Source of the DNA: Isoetes taiwanensis
Lineage: Eukaryota > Streptophyta > Lycopodiopsida > Isoetales > Isoetaceae
Assembly: GCA_021234155.1 (NCBI GenBank)
Contig: JAJEKV010000005.1
Coordinates: 26,568,620 to 26,632,619 of the forward strand
Direction: 5' to 3'
Length of the DNA: 64,000 bases
Below the pieces are notes generated by a model, which was given only the letters and a program-made list of their open reading frames with translations, searched no databases and was not told the DNA's origin. Of the stretch, positions 31,957-43,619 are shown piece by piece. Each line of letters starts with the position of its first letter. Within the stretch, counting starts at the first letter, position 1. A program made the translations under genes and the position numbers.

Positions 31957-33707
31957 CTGCACCCAAACAATGCCAATGTTAGCAAATCATGGTAACAAGA
32001 CAAGGGGCGTCAGGTAAGCTATGAGACACTATGGCTCTTCGCCCTTCACCCATTCATATACAAAGTAGAATGGTGTTATATAAGCAAATTGAGCTCTAAT
32101 CTTTAGTGCAAAAATGCAGATGTATTAAATAACATTATATTCAAGTGAATGGCTGCCTACCTCAGCCATATATCTATGTTCAAACAGTCAAAATTCTGTA
32201 GGCATATGTCCATGATACCATAAAGCAAACAAAACCAAAGTGCATGCTTCAGTCTACTGATATATGCACACATATCCAGCATATATACTCATATTTAACA
32301 TGCATTTTGTCTGCTTACACCAGCCATACTTCAATGCATATCTGTCTAAAAACATCAGGTAAATGAAACCTTTAGATTTTGTGCATGACAGCAAGTATGT
32401 TCCATTATTTTATTGTTTCAACATCTACTTCTAAGAATCGCTTCATCTATATTTGGACATGCCTAAGCATGTCGCTGGATCATAAATATAGATTAGAAAG
32501 CTAAAAAACATTGAAAAAACACGGATATATATACTCCTAGCATCCCCGCCGATCACGTCAAGTATTGGGAGGAAAGTCTCCAACCTTTAGCTTCAGAAAT
32601 ATGCTCCATCCATGACAGTGAGCAATATAGTAAGCATAAAAGGATCATTCCTTATGTAAAACGGCAGTGCAGCCAGCTATGCAGAAGATAAAATCTCAAG
32701 TATTCCGCACTAGTATTATGTCCCCGGATATATGAGATCATGCTCAAATGGGCGATTCGGCGCTCTACTAGCTGGATTAGGCGCCAAGCTTCGCCAAAGA
32801 CCTTTTCCCGCACATCCTCTCATGAAATACAGACCCTAAATGTCAAAAACGAATTTTAAATGTCAAAAACGAATTTTTACCGTCATGAATTATGTCGTCC
32901 ATATTGGAGATAATCTGAGCCATTCAACTAAGCCATATTGGAGGTAATCTTAATATAAGAGACTATAACTTGGATTTTTCCTCCAAGACCATGGAAATTT
33001 GCTCATAAATCTTAGCAACACACCTTTTGGTCCTTTTCGATTTCTGGAGCCACCGGTATTTAATGCGCCACAACCATTTTCTATAAAGATGGTCGCTTGT
33101 AGGCCATAGACGATATGCCAAATGCATATTAGTCACCAAATGCATGTAAAAACCATGCTATCCATAAAGACTAGGCTTTATAGTTGCCATCTCATAAATA
33201 TCTCACGCTTTTTCTTCATAAAGGAATGGTCCCACCAAAATATCAAGTATATATGTTATTTTTTATTAAGCCATCGTACCTCCATATATATCAATTATGT
33301 TTACATCCATGCACCACAAGTCAACAAAATAACATTACACTTAAAATTTTTCTTTTCTATCTTGGAGATTCAAAACCCAAATATAATAAATCGTATGAAC
33401 ATTATATTCCTTAACTTATTAGCAAATTTTCTAGTTTATGTCGTGTAACTTCCCAAACCACTTGTTCATAATCCTTATGTCTAGAAAGCATGTAACTCAA
33501 TAAATGTTCCATGATTGGCTATTGTAGACTAGAAAGCATGATTCTAAATAGCTATTGTTATTCAAATTGCAAATACTAATGTCATAGACATACCTCATCG
33601 GCCCAAATTGCCATGATCATTATTGCATGAGCCGCATGCATCATGTGTACAACATCATAGTTTCCTTGTTGCCTTTGAAAATACTTTGAAATACGAAGAA
33701 AAATATA

Positions 33708-33739
<32 letters not shown>

Positions 33740-33764
33740 CTTCTTCGCCCACAACCCTCCCTCG

Positions 33765-33838
33765 GGTAGTAGGGCGCTTCTTCTCATGGAATATAAGGAG
33801 TAGGACCCCCCTTCCATGGGAAGAAGGGCCCTACTACC
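33765..33838. repeat. Fold-back hairpin after unit D, 27-bp arms
   Basis: Arms at 33,765-33,791 and 33,812-33,838 pair at 25 of 27 positions. It lies in the same place, after (TTC)n and 'cccacaaccctccctcggg', as the hairpin at 18,842-18,908, yet most stem bases differ between the two while pairing is kept. Loop contains 'gtaggaccccc', close to 'gcaggaccccc' in the other. Confidence 0.85.
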
Positions 33839-34434
33839 TTACTACCAAGAACAATTATTTTTTGATTTGCTTTAGTTCAACAGATTATCATGATGTATTG
33901 GATAAGGCAGAGTAAGCCAATCCAAGCATATTTTCAAGTAAGATAAGGCACATTGGGCCAATATCCAAATTATGCATTGACGAGAGCTAGAGGCGCAATG
34001 GACCTTCCACCAAATGGTGGTAGCTCTCATATCATCCAAAGGCATAATATACAAGCTAACCTGATTTGGAGAAGAGAAGCACTTGCCACCAGCTATCTCC
34101 AGCATGTAGAAGTGATAGACCATGTTATTTCCATAGTTTGGGGATCAGCATTTTCTCTGTATCCCACCAGCACAGTAAAGTAAATTAAGGCTGATAACAT
34201 CTTGGACAACATAGGACAAGGTCCTGTTTTCCCCATAGCCTGCATCTAGGAGATGTATCATCCACATGAGAGAGATTAGTTCCCAAAACATCATTGATAA
34301 AATACCAAGCAAGGAATTCTTTAACATATCACAACCCTTTAAAAGGCATAGTGATCAATAACGAGAATCAACCAAGTAAAGTGTAGCTGTGCTAGTTAGA
34401 TGACTCTAACTAATGGAAGTCACATTTTCTTCTT

Positions 34435-36883
34435 ATTCACATTTACATCTAGACTTACACTACAAATGCATAAATACAAACTTATAGCTCCGTTCAAGAT
34501 GTAAATCTTTCCCATAAATATCCATCAAGGGTAAAACCCAAGCCACAGCTGAAAGGTAACCTTTACATGGTTGGAAATATGAATATGTCTAGCAAAATTA
34601 TAAAGTTAGTATAGCATTTGCCTTTCAACGTGATGCAAAAAATCAGACCATCATTTTAGAACACAGTTTTCAGAATTTCAGAAAATACGAGGTTTACAAG
34701 TTAAGCATGTGGCCATATAATTTCCAAATAAATGCATCACATATCATTATCTCATGTAATATCATTAAAATTTCAGCATATTGTTTTTCATCTTATAGTA
34801 CATCAGAATTCTAAATATATAAACCTTCATAATAAGCTCTCTTCAAATTTCAGATTATTGCTGAATACTAAAGTCTTGATCCATTTGCATTATTTCATGA
34901 AGGAATCTCAGTCCAACTAGTCTTCTTCCAACAATAATAGCAATGTTATCATGTCTTTTGCTGACCATATTCTTTGTACACATCAAAATTTAGGAAGATC
35001 TCACCCTATTGAGTCGTGGATCTGAATTTGTTGCACATATTTTACCAATTATATCTTCCATTGTAGTTGCCTTCATGCTGCAACTATGTAACTTTCAAAG
35101 AACAGGAGATAGAGTCTCGGTTACCTGCACCCAAACAATGCCAATGTTAGCAAATCATGGTAACAAGACAAGGGGCGTCAGGTAAGCTATGAGACACTAT
35201 GGCTCTTCGCCCTTCACCCATTCATATACAAAGTAGAATGGTGTTATATAAGCAAATTGAGCTCTAATCTTTATTGCAAAAATGCAGATGTATTAAATAA
35301 CATAATATTCAAGTGAATGGCTGCCTACCTCAGCCATATATCTATGTTCAAACAGTCAATATTCTGTAGGCATATGTCCATGATACCATAAAGCAAACAA
35401 AACCAAAGTGCATGCTTCAGTCTACTGGTATATGCACACATATCCAGCATATATACTCATATTTAACATGCATTTTGTCTGCTTACACCAGCCATACTTC
35501 AATGCATATCTGTCTAAAAACATCAGGTAAATGAAACCTTTAGATTTTGTGCATGACAGCAAGTATGTTCCATTATTTTATTGTTTCAACATCTACTTCT
35601 AAGAATCGCTTCATCTATATTTGGACATGCCTAAGCATGTCGCTGGATCATAAATATAGATTAGAAAGCTAAAAAACATTGAAAAAACCTGGATATATGC
35701 GCTCCTAGCATCCTGCCTGGATCACGTCAAGTATTGGGAGGAAAGTCTCCAACCTTTAGCTTCAGAAATATGCTCCATCCATGACAGTGAGCAATATAGT
35801 AAGCATAAAAGGATCATTCCTTATGTAAAACGGCAGTGCAGCCAGCTATGCAGAAGATAAAATCTCAAGTATTCCGCACTAGTATTCCGCACTGGATATA
35901 CAGTATCATGCTCAAATGGGCAGATTCGGCGCTCTACTAGCTGGATTAGGCGCCAAGCTTCTGCCAAAGACCTTTTCCGGGCACATCCTCTCATGAAATA
36001 CAGACCCTAAATGTCAAAAACGAATTTTAAATGTCAAAAACGAATTTTTACCGTCATGAATTATGTCGTCCATATTGGAGATAATCTGAGCCATTCAACT
36101 AAGCCATATTGGAGGTAATCTTAATATAAGAGACTATAACTTGGATTTTTCCTCCAAGACCATGGAAATTTGCTCATAAATCTTAGCAACACACCTTTTG
36201 GTCCTTTTCGATTTCTGGAGCCACCGGTATTTAATGCGCCACAACCATTTTCTATAAAGATGGTCGCTTGTAGGCCATAGACGATATGCCAAATGCATAT
36301 TAGTCACCAAATGCATGTAAAAACCATGCTATCCATAAAGACTAGGCTTTATAGTTGCCATCTCATAAATATCTCACGCTTTTTCTTCATAAAGGAATGG
36401 TCCCACCAAAATATCAAGTATATATGTTATTTTTTATTAAGCCATCGTACCTCCATATATATCAATTATGTTTACATCCATGCACCACAAGTCAACAAAA
36501 TAACATTACACTTAAAATTTTTCTTTTCTATCTTGGAGATTCAAAAACCAAATATAATAAATAGTATGAACATTATATTCCTTAACTTATTAGCAAATTT
36601 TCTAGTTTATGTCGTGTAACTTCCCAAACCACTTGTTCATAATCCTTATGTCTAGAAAGCATGTAACTCAATAAATGTTCCATGATTGGCTATTGTAGAC
36701 TAGAAAGCATGATTCTAAATAGCTATTGTTATTCAAATTGCAAATACTAATGTCATAGACATACCTCATCGGCCCAAATTGCCATGATCATTATTGCATG
36801 AGCCGCATGCATCATGTGTACAACATCATAGTTTCCTTGTTGCCTTTGAAAATACTTTGAAATACGAAGAAAAATATATACTT
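34435..36883. repeat. Array unit E, holding the Helitron empty site at 34,780/34,781
   Basis: Duplicate of unit D at an offset of 3,168 bases. It reads straight through the Helitron insertion point ('tttcagcata' joined to 'ttgtttttca'). The match to D ends at the microsatellite: D has 'atatac' then (TTC)12, E has 'atatacttct' then (CTC)30 and unrelated sequence. Confidence 0.95.
35005..35124 (-). pseudogene. Array gene family, copy E: exon 2
   Basis: Same 120-base block, acceptor and donor as copy D. One base change turns TCA into TGA in the phase-0 frame (VTETLSPVL then stop), so this copy is broken while its twin D is open. Confidence 0.45.
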
Positions 36884-36973
36884 CTCCTCCTCCTCCTCCT
36901 CCTCCTCCTCCTCCTCCTCCTCCTCCTCCTCCTCCTCCTCCTCCTCCTCCTCCTCCTCCTCCTCCTCCTCCTC
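36884..36973. repeat. (CTC)30 microsatellite at the end of unit E
   Basis: Thirty perfect CTC units at the position where the twin unit D has (TTC)12. Long Leu and Glu frames through it are artefacts. Confidence 0.97.
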
Positions 36974-37408
36974 TAATTTTCTTTCAGGAGAGAGAATGTG
37001 GTTGGGACCTTGTTTATTTTGATGAATCTCTTGGTATTTTCTTGATGAGTGATGGATGAAGGATGAAGTATGTGGCATTTTGACTAGGAAAAATATTTTG
37101 GCCAACTTTTGGGATTTGGAGCATGGTGATGGCACATGACAAATTGAGAGGAAAGATGTATGGAAGATGTGGTTGTGATAATGGGGCTTAGATAAGTAAG
37201 CATTATGCCAAATGAACATGGAGATAGCCAAGTACCATTAAAAGTTAAGGAATCTTCCAAACTTTGACTCTAGTGTGACTTGAGTGGTCTTCCAAACTTT
37301 GACTTTGAGTTTCATCAAGAGTATTCCATTTGCACACCACCCTTCCTCATAATGCCAATGTGATGCTCATTCAAAAGTCTTTGCTTGGGTCTTCATGCTT
37401 GATAGGCT

Positions 37409-37438
37409 CCAAAGGTCTCCAATGTTGGAGACCTTTGG
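37409..37438. repeat. Near-perfect palindrome, 14-bp arms
   Basis: CCAAAGGTCTCCAA-TG-TTGGAGACCTTTGG. Every position outside the central two bases pairs. Confidence 0.95.
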
Positions 37439-38423
37439 ATCCCTAGTTCATGCACAAGTGAGTAAAGTCAAACATCATCTTTGAAGGATCAAACATGTGC
37501 TGAACTCTTCTATGCTGCCATAGCATGGCAGCATCATGCCAAACAGAAAAGATAGGTTGGTCTTCCAGCCTCTTAAACTTAACATATAGATTTTTGAGCT
37601 CAAAATAGTTGCCAATGTGGAGGGATGGTTGGCAACATGGGTCCTATATGATGAGTTGATGCAAGGTTTTGATGGAAGGCAGGCCATAAGTGATCCAAAT
37701 GATCATGGAGATACAAATCTGATGATCCTACATGACAAGTGAGTATGTAGTTAGTAAAGTTAGGTTGCCATATGGAAATGTGGAGGCAACCTGATGGATG
37801 TGTGTAGGAATGACGAGACAGGAGGGGTTCATATGGATTATGGACAACTCTTGAGCAGATCATAATGTAGTGGATGTATGAAAGGATGTTCCTGCACGTG
37901 ACATGATATTAATTAGTAAACCAGGCTGTTGTTATGATGGGAATGGAAGCAACATTCCATGATGGTATGAATGGGATGGAAGAATGATGTGTGAATGGAT
38001 TTGAAACATGAAGATGAATGTGGTAGATGCTCCTGCATGGAAACAATCCCATCGATCCGAGACATCGGATCGCCATTCTAGAATGGGACGAGCATGCATG
38101 TTTTGCATGCATGCGGGCGGCGCATGTTTGTTCTGGTTGGGACTTGGCTATTTTAGGCGCGTTTCTGCTTCGACTTCTCATCGGCGCTTCCTCTTCTCTC
38201 TCAGCAGTACCTTATTCTCTTTGAACCCACCCTCCCCCCCTTCTTTGTTATTGTATTTTTATCGCATGGCACGCGCGTAATCAGCCCCTCCACTCTGGGA
38301 GGTTTGGTTTGTCTTGTTGTTTTGTTGGTGATGTGCAGGTACCGGTTAGCGAGCGACATCTGTTTCGACTTTTCCATTCGTGGGTTTTGGGAGCGATTTT
38401 TATGCCTTACGTTTGTCCAAGCC

Positions 38424-38509
38424 CCTTGCCGAAGGCTTATCACTAGGGTTTTTCCTCGAAAACCCGAAAGGGCGGGGTTTTTTAATCCCGGTGATAAGCT
38501 TTCGGCAGG
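38424..38509. repeat. Hairpin with about 24-bp arms around a C/G-run core
   Basis: CCTTGCCGAAGGCTTATCAC (from 38,424) pairs with GTGATAAGCTTTCGGCAGG (to 38,509) with few mismatches. The core reads 'gggtttttcctcgaaaaccc' and is similar to the sequence just after the LINE fragment at 47,050-47,080 ('ggtttttccctcgaaaaccc'), so it may be the 3' untranslated end of a related element. Confidence 0.8.
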
Positions 38510-39314
38510 TACATCAGCCACACATCTATTAGCATTGTATTTTTTGGGGTCCAAATGATATAATTGGATTTTCCCTTTATTTTTCGTGGGTAGTTCGCAT
38601 GTGTGCGGCTACCCACTGTCCACCATTGTAGAAAATCTGCTGAGATGAATGAGAAGCCTATCTATATCGGGCGGTTTGTTGGTTTCATGCGAGTCCTCTA
38701 GAATGAACTTTAGCACAATAAACTCAAGCTTGAGACCTTGCATTTGCTGTCACCTGCATTCTCTTAGTTTTTCATTAGTCAATGTAGTAGTAAACGTTTC
38801 AAGATGCATGAGAGACTCTAGAACTTTAAAGATAAAGGCTGATCTACTATAATAACTCAAGGCAAACCTTTAATCATTACTAAACTTGATTCTTTGTTTT
38901 TTATTTTTCTCCCTTTCTTTTTTTTTTTATTTTTTTTTTTATTTTACTTTTTGATGATAGCAATTTAAATCCTAATCTAATGTGTTTTACCTACCAAAAC
39001 AAATTCAACCTATTCAAACAAAGTTAAGACAACATGTTGCTGTTAGTACCTTTTCAAATGTAATACGTTGATGGGATTTGAGAGCTCCCTATCTTCAACA
39101 ACAAATTTTAGCCAATAAGAATCTATCTTTGCCTGCCATTCCAATCACTTCAAATGGTCCTTCCCACAGGTTCTCAAATTTAAATGCATTATCTTCCCTT
39201 GCATTGTTCCATTTCAGCACCAATTACCCTTCTTTGAGTGTTCCCTATAATTTATGAGCAGCTTTGAAAGCTGCTACATCCTTGGCTTTTTTTATTAGTA
39301 TAGCATTTTCAGCT

Positions 39315-40948
39315 TTAAATCTGTATTCTTCTAACTGCATCAACCTCACACATCTTTTTGAGTGCCTCTTCCATTTCCAAGTTACGTTTATATGCTAATC
39401 TCAAAGAGGGCAACTCCAGTTCCACTGGCACAACAGACTCAATTTCATAAACCAGGCTAAAGGGAGTGTGCTTGGTAGCTGCCTTGATAGTGGTTTTGTA
39501 TGCCCATAGAGCATCATGAAGCTTCACATGCCAATCTTTCTTGCAAATGCTAATACTCTTCTTTAGAATAGTTTTGAGCACTTTGTTTGTAGACTCAACT
39601 TGGCCATTCCCTTGACGAGAATAGGCAGAACTCTTTGTGTGCTTCACTTTAAGAGTAGAAAGCGGGGCAGTAATGACCTCATTCATAAATTGGCTCCCTC
39701 TGTCTGACATGAGTTTGAGAAGAATGCCAAACCTAGCACAGATATTCTCATGTATGAATTTTGCAGTAGTTAAAGCATTGGCTTGTCTAAGAGGAATTGC
39801 TTTAGCCCATTTGGTGAAATAATCAGTAGCAACAAGTATATGTTGATGTTGTGCAGATGATGGAGGATCTATGAGGCCTATAAAGTCAAGTCCCTGCAAT
39901 TGGAAGGGTCCTGGAGATGTGATGGCAGTGAGGGGTGCTGGCTGCAATACTTCTTACCAAAGATTTGACACTTATGGCAGCACTTGATCACATTATAACA
40001 GTCTTTGAATAATGTAGGCCAATAAACCCTGAACTTAGAATTTCCTTGGTTGTTGTGTCAGCAGCAAAGTGTCCACCACATACAGCTTCATGACAAGCCT
40101 CGATTACCAGCTTGGCCTCCACCTTATCAACACACCTTAGCATTACTCCCTCCTTGTCAATTCTGCACAAAACATCCCCAATTAGTCTAAACTTATTGCA
40201 TTTATCTTTGAACCTTCTTCGCTGGTTTGCATTCAAGTCTTTTGGCAGCTCACCATGCTTCAGGTACCTCCTCATTTCTTCTTGCCAATCTGTTCCTTCC
40301 ACATGAGCCACCACAAGGTTAGTTTTAATATTTGGGTTTTCATCTACCAATCCTTCCTCATCCTCATGCTCAAAAAGCATATATGGTAGATAAGCACTTG
40401 GATTCTTGATAATGTGGACCACTTTGACATTAATATCATAAGCTTGCACTTTACATGCCCATCTACATATTTTGGCCTTGGGTTGATTTTTGGCAAATAG
40501 AAGAGACATAGAATTTTGTTTCATGAAAACTTAAGTGTGGCTGTTTTGAATAAGATGTCCTTGCCTATTAATTAAGAACATAAGAGCTGCTGCACTCTTC
40601 TCGAGCCTGGGATATTTCAGTGTCAGACCAGATTTTACTTGCAAATGTGGCAATTTTATCTTCATGGAGCAATGCTAATCCTATAGCTTTCTTGGTTACA
40701 CTTATGTAGGCTTGGAAAGGCTTTTGAAGATCAGGAGGTTTTAGCAAAGTGGAGCTGGATTCTATAATTGTCTCATATGCTTCTTGACAAATTTCATTCC
40801 ATTTTATCAATATATGCTTACTCTCATTCTTTGAGAATTTCCCAACCTTGGTAAGTTCAGAGATAGGGTTGATAGTATGTGAGGAATGTGGTACATACAA
40901 TCTAAGAAAACTCACAATTGCTAAGAAGCTCTTTACTATGATACACAT
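39315..40948 (-). pseudogene. Ty3/gypsy retrotransposon pol remnant (RT thumb, RNase H, integrase)
   Basis: Reading leftwards on the minus strand: 40,948-40,568 carries the end of RT and start of RNase H (SFLRLYVPHSS, KWNEICQEAYETI, then LLKPPDLQKPFQAYISVTKK and IGLALLHED); 40,524-39,988 carries the RNase H/integrase linker and an H-H-C-C-like zone (MLRCVDKVEAKLVIEACHEA, VCGGHF); 39,947-39,315 carries the integrase core with GLDFIG (first Asp), SDRGSQF (second Asp) and GQVESTNK (Glu). The catalytic triad is present, but frames change near 40,550 and 39,960. No LTRs, primer site or gag recognised, so this is a truncated or decayed copy. Confidence 0.9.
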
Positions 40949-42200
40949 AGGTCATGGGTTCTCTTTTTAATGTGTATGATCTAGCATAAGAAGCCAACTT
41001 GGGTCTGCCAATAATTACTTCAAAAGTTGCACCAATGGCTTTATTGTCTGCGCATTGCATAACATTTATGCTTCCAGATTATCTAGACTGTTGTGGAGGT
41101 TGCATTGAAGATGTAAGTCACAAATTTTTCCACGTATAGATTTTTTCTCATATTGTCTGTTTGATATGGTGGAAATTCTGAAAATCTGAATATATAAGTG
41201 GGGGGAAATTATCTGATAAACAATTTCTTTTCTATAGTGTTGTCGTATGAGTCTTTTCATATGGAGTTTCCTAGCTATATTCTTTTTTAATATATTGTGG
41301 ATCAATGTACATCTGTCGTAAGGCATGTGCATCTGGATGTGATGGATCTAGTGTGTTCCTTTTTAAACTGATGATTTTGCTGCCAGATTTGAAATGCTCC
41401 ATGTGATATCCTCCGTTGTTATTGATGGCTTTGTTTGGGAGGATGTTAGACATAGTATCTATTATGATCCCATTATCTCTTCTGTTAATGATGTCAATGT
41501 ACTGAATTGCTCACGCGTAGATTTAGCATGTACAAGGGTGCTACTCATGCACGGAAAGATGGAAGAATATTAACAATATTGTATATTTCTAATATAGGAT
41601 TGGGGGTGCATAAATAATATTTCTACTCTATGATCTTTTGAACTTCCAAGTCTGTTTGTCACTAGAATAGCATCAGCTCTCCATAAACTATTTTAACATT
41701 TTCAATACGTATATGATACACATAGGTCATAGGTTCTCTTTTTAATGTCTATGATTTAGCATAGGCAGCCAACTTGGGCCTGCCAATAATTACTTCAAAA
41801 GTTGCACGAATTGGTTTATTGTCTGCACATTGCATAACATTTGTGCTTCCATATTATCTAGACTGTTGTGGAGGTTGGATTGAAGATGTAAATCATAAAT
41901 TTTTCCACGTACAAATTCTTTCTCATATTATCTGTTCTTCAAGAATTCTGATATGGTGGAACTTTTGAAAATTTGAATATATAAGTCAGGGGGAATTATC
42001 TGATAAACAATTTCTTTTCTATAGTGTTGTCGCATGAGTATTTTCATATGGAGTTTCCTAGCTATATTCCTTTTTAATATATTGTGGATTAATGTACATC
42101 TGTCTGAAGGCATGTGCATCTGGATGTGATGGATCTGGTATGTTTCTTTTTAAACTAATGATTTCGCTGCTAGGTTTAAAATGCTCCATGTGATATCCTC
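40938..42200. repeat. Direct duplication of about 480 bp (40,938-41,413 and 41,713-42,200)
   Basis: Both copies begin 'atgatacacataggtcat' and end 'gctccatgtgatatcctc' with roughly 90% identity by eye. Read on the minus strand, the first copy has a short open stretch (ATFEVIIGRPKLASYARSY) just upstream of the gypsy RT remnant, and the second has the same with a stop, so the duplicated block likely belongs to the retroelement or its flank. Confidence 0.9.
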
Positions 42201-43619
42201 TGTGGTTGCAACTTCTACATCACCATCTTGCGCGTGAAGCTATAGTGCGTCCATTGACAAGAAGAGATTGAATATGCTGGTTGGTTGATGAAGGCATGTA
42301 TGAGAAACCTTTAAGTTATGCAATTTCTCCTCTATCACCTGTCTCCTCCATAGGAAAGTGGGTTGTTGTTGGTAATTATGGTAGTCCAGTGCAGTACAGC
42401 AATGCATTGTAGGCACGTTTCGATTTTTCCTCAGGTTCAATCATTTTATCGTGATGTGAAGCGTATATTAGTTTATTCTTCTTTGGCGTTCACTTTTCTT
42501 GCTTAATTTATTAGTTCAATCATTTAATATTCTTTAAAGTTCTGAAATGCAGGGTTCTACGGTCTATAGTCTGGTAATCCAATCTTGGAATGGAGATGCC
42601 TAGGTAGATCTTTATGTGCAACATGTCTGTCAATATTCAATAGTCAGGTGGAAATTTTATGTTATTCAAATCATGTTTTTGCAAGTTGCAGGTTGCAGAT
42701 TGAGCTATAGCATAGGTGCATTGCAATTTGGCGTCTCTTTGTGTCTTGGGTATGAAAAAGTAATCATACAACCTCTTCATCCAGCCACGCAATTTGTTTG
42801 GAAATTTATAACATGCGTGTTGCGTCTTCAAAAGACATTTGAGACACAGCTATGGGTGTTTCGGAAGATCAATCTGGCCAGGTAGTTCCAAATGAGTTAT
42901 CTGGCCAGACTGATCTTCCAAAACACTCATGACTGTACCTATTCCATTCAACTCAGCAATTCAATCTACAGGTAATGTCTGATACAATTTCCATGCTTCA
43001 TGATCATCTTGGAGGATTTTGAAGTGTTTGTAAGCTCATTGAGGAGAATTTCGGTCTTAAATCATGATACATCACTGTTCGAGCTCATTGAGGCAAAAGT
43101 AAAATCATGAAACAAAGTCCAGAGCATCTAGACCAGTATGTTTTCCTTGATGGGTTTAGTCCTAGCACATCAAATATGAAGACACATTGACTGCAAAAAT
43201 GATCTGTAAGAAATGGCATGCAAGAGGGCCCAAGAAGCTATTTACAGGGAACTTGCTTCATATAGCCAACCCAATTTTTTAAAAGCTTCAATGGATCTGT
43301 CTTCTCAATGTTGTATGTGCCATATGGGATGACACTTCAGTTACAAATGCAGTTCCGTAGAGGTATGTTTTCTCAACTTAAGGAACCTCTCAAGATGGAT
43401 GCTTCAAGCTTTTGCACTTTGAATGAAGGGCTTCTCATGTAATTTCCTTCTTAATGTTCGATCATATGCAAGGTGACAAAACATTGTTGCTTGATTGTTC
43501 CTCTGTGTCTGCACGCACAGGTTCTTTCACAGACAACTCAACCTCCTTTCTTTTACTATTCAGGATTGATGAGGAAATGCAACATAGGAGAAGAGGATGG
43601 ACTTATGATATTCACATGG
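42201..43619. other. Intergenic, with a hairpin at 42,853-42,928
   Basis: No gene recognised. The hairpin is described separately. Confidence 0.45.
42853..42928. repeat. Hairpin, 28-bp arms, about 20-base loop
   Basis: Left arm TGGGTGTTTCGGAAGATCAA (continuing TCTGGCCA) pairs with right arm TGGCCAGACTGATCTTCCAA (continuing AACACTCA) with three or four mismatches. Size and near-perfect pairing resemble a young plant microRNA precursor or a tiny fold-back transposon; no expression evidence is available. Confidence 0.85.

Larger units (their letters stand above)
31613..34434. repeat. Array unit D (right part) with (TTC)12 at 33,711-33,746
   Basis: Continuous with 22,104-22,449 before Helitron insertion. 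Together the two parts make 3,168 bases, which equals the offset to unit E, so D and E are a direct tandem duplication. Identity to E is very high by eye; differences cluster near 32,520-32,830 (matching 35,690-36,000). After the microsatellite come a hairpin (33,765-33,838) and about 600 bases without recognised genes, including a small 8-bp-arm hairpin at 34,394-34,413. Confidence 0.9.
36974..39314. other. Intergenic, with three hairpins; no supported gene
   Basis: No coding region recognised. A 17-base phrase (tcttccaaactttgact) recurs at about 37,252 and 37,289. Hairpins at 37,409-37,438 and 38,424-38,509 are listed separately. Near 37,507-37,529 ATGCTGCCAT and ATGGCAGCAT form a third small hairpin. 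38,090-38,280 is richer in CG and includes CATGCATG (RY-type) words and pyrimidine tracts, suggestive of a promoter or 5' leader of a lost element. From 38,880 on there are T-rich runs. Confidence 0.5.

Noticed and set aside
33122-33448. 108-codon frame kept in units D and E (36,293-36,619)
   Set aside because: Kept only because the two units are recent duplicates; composition is plain AT-rich sequence and it is absent from B and C.
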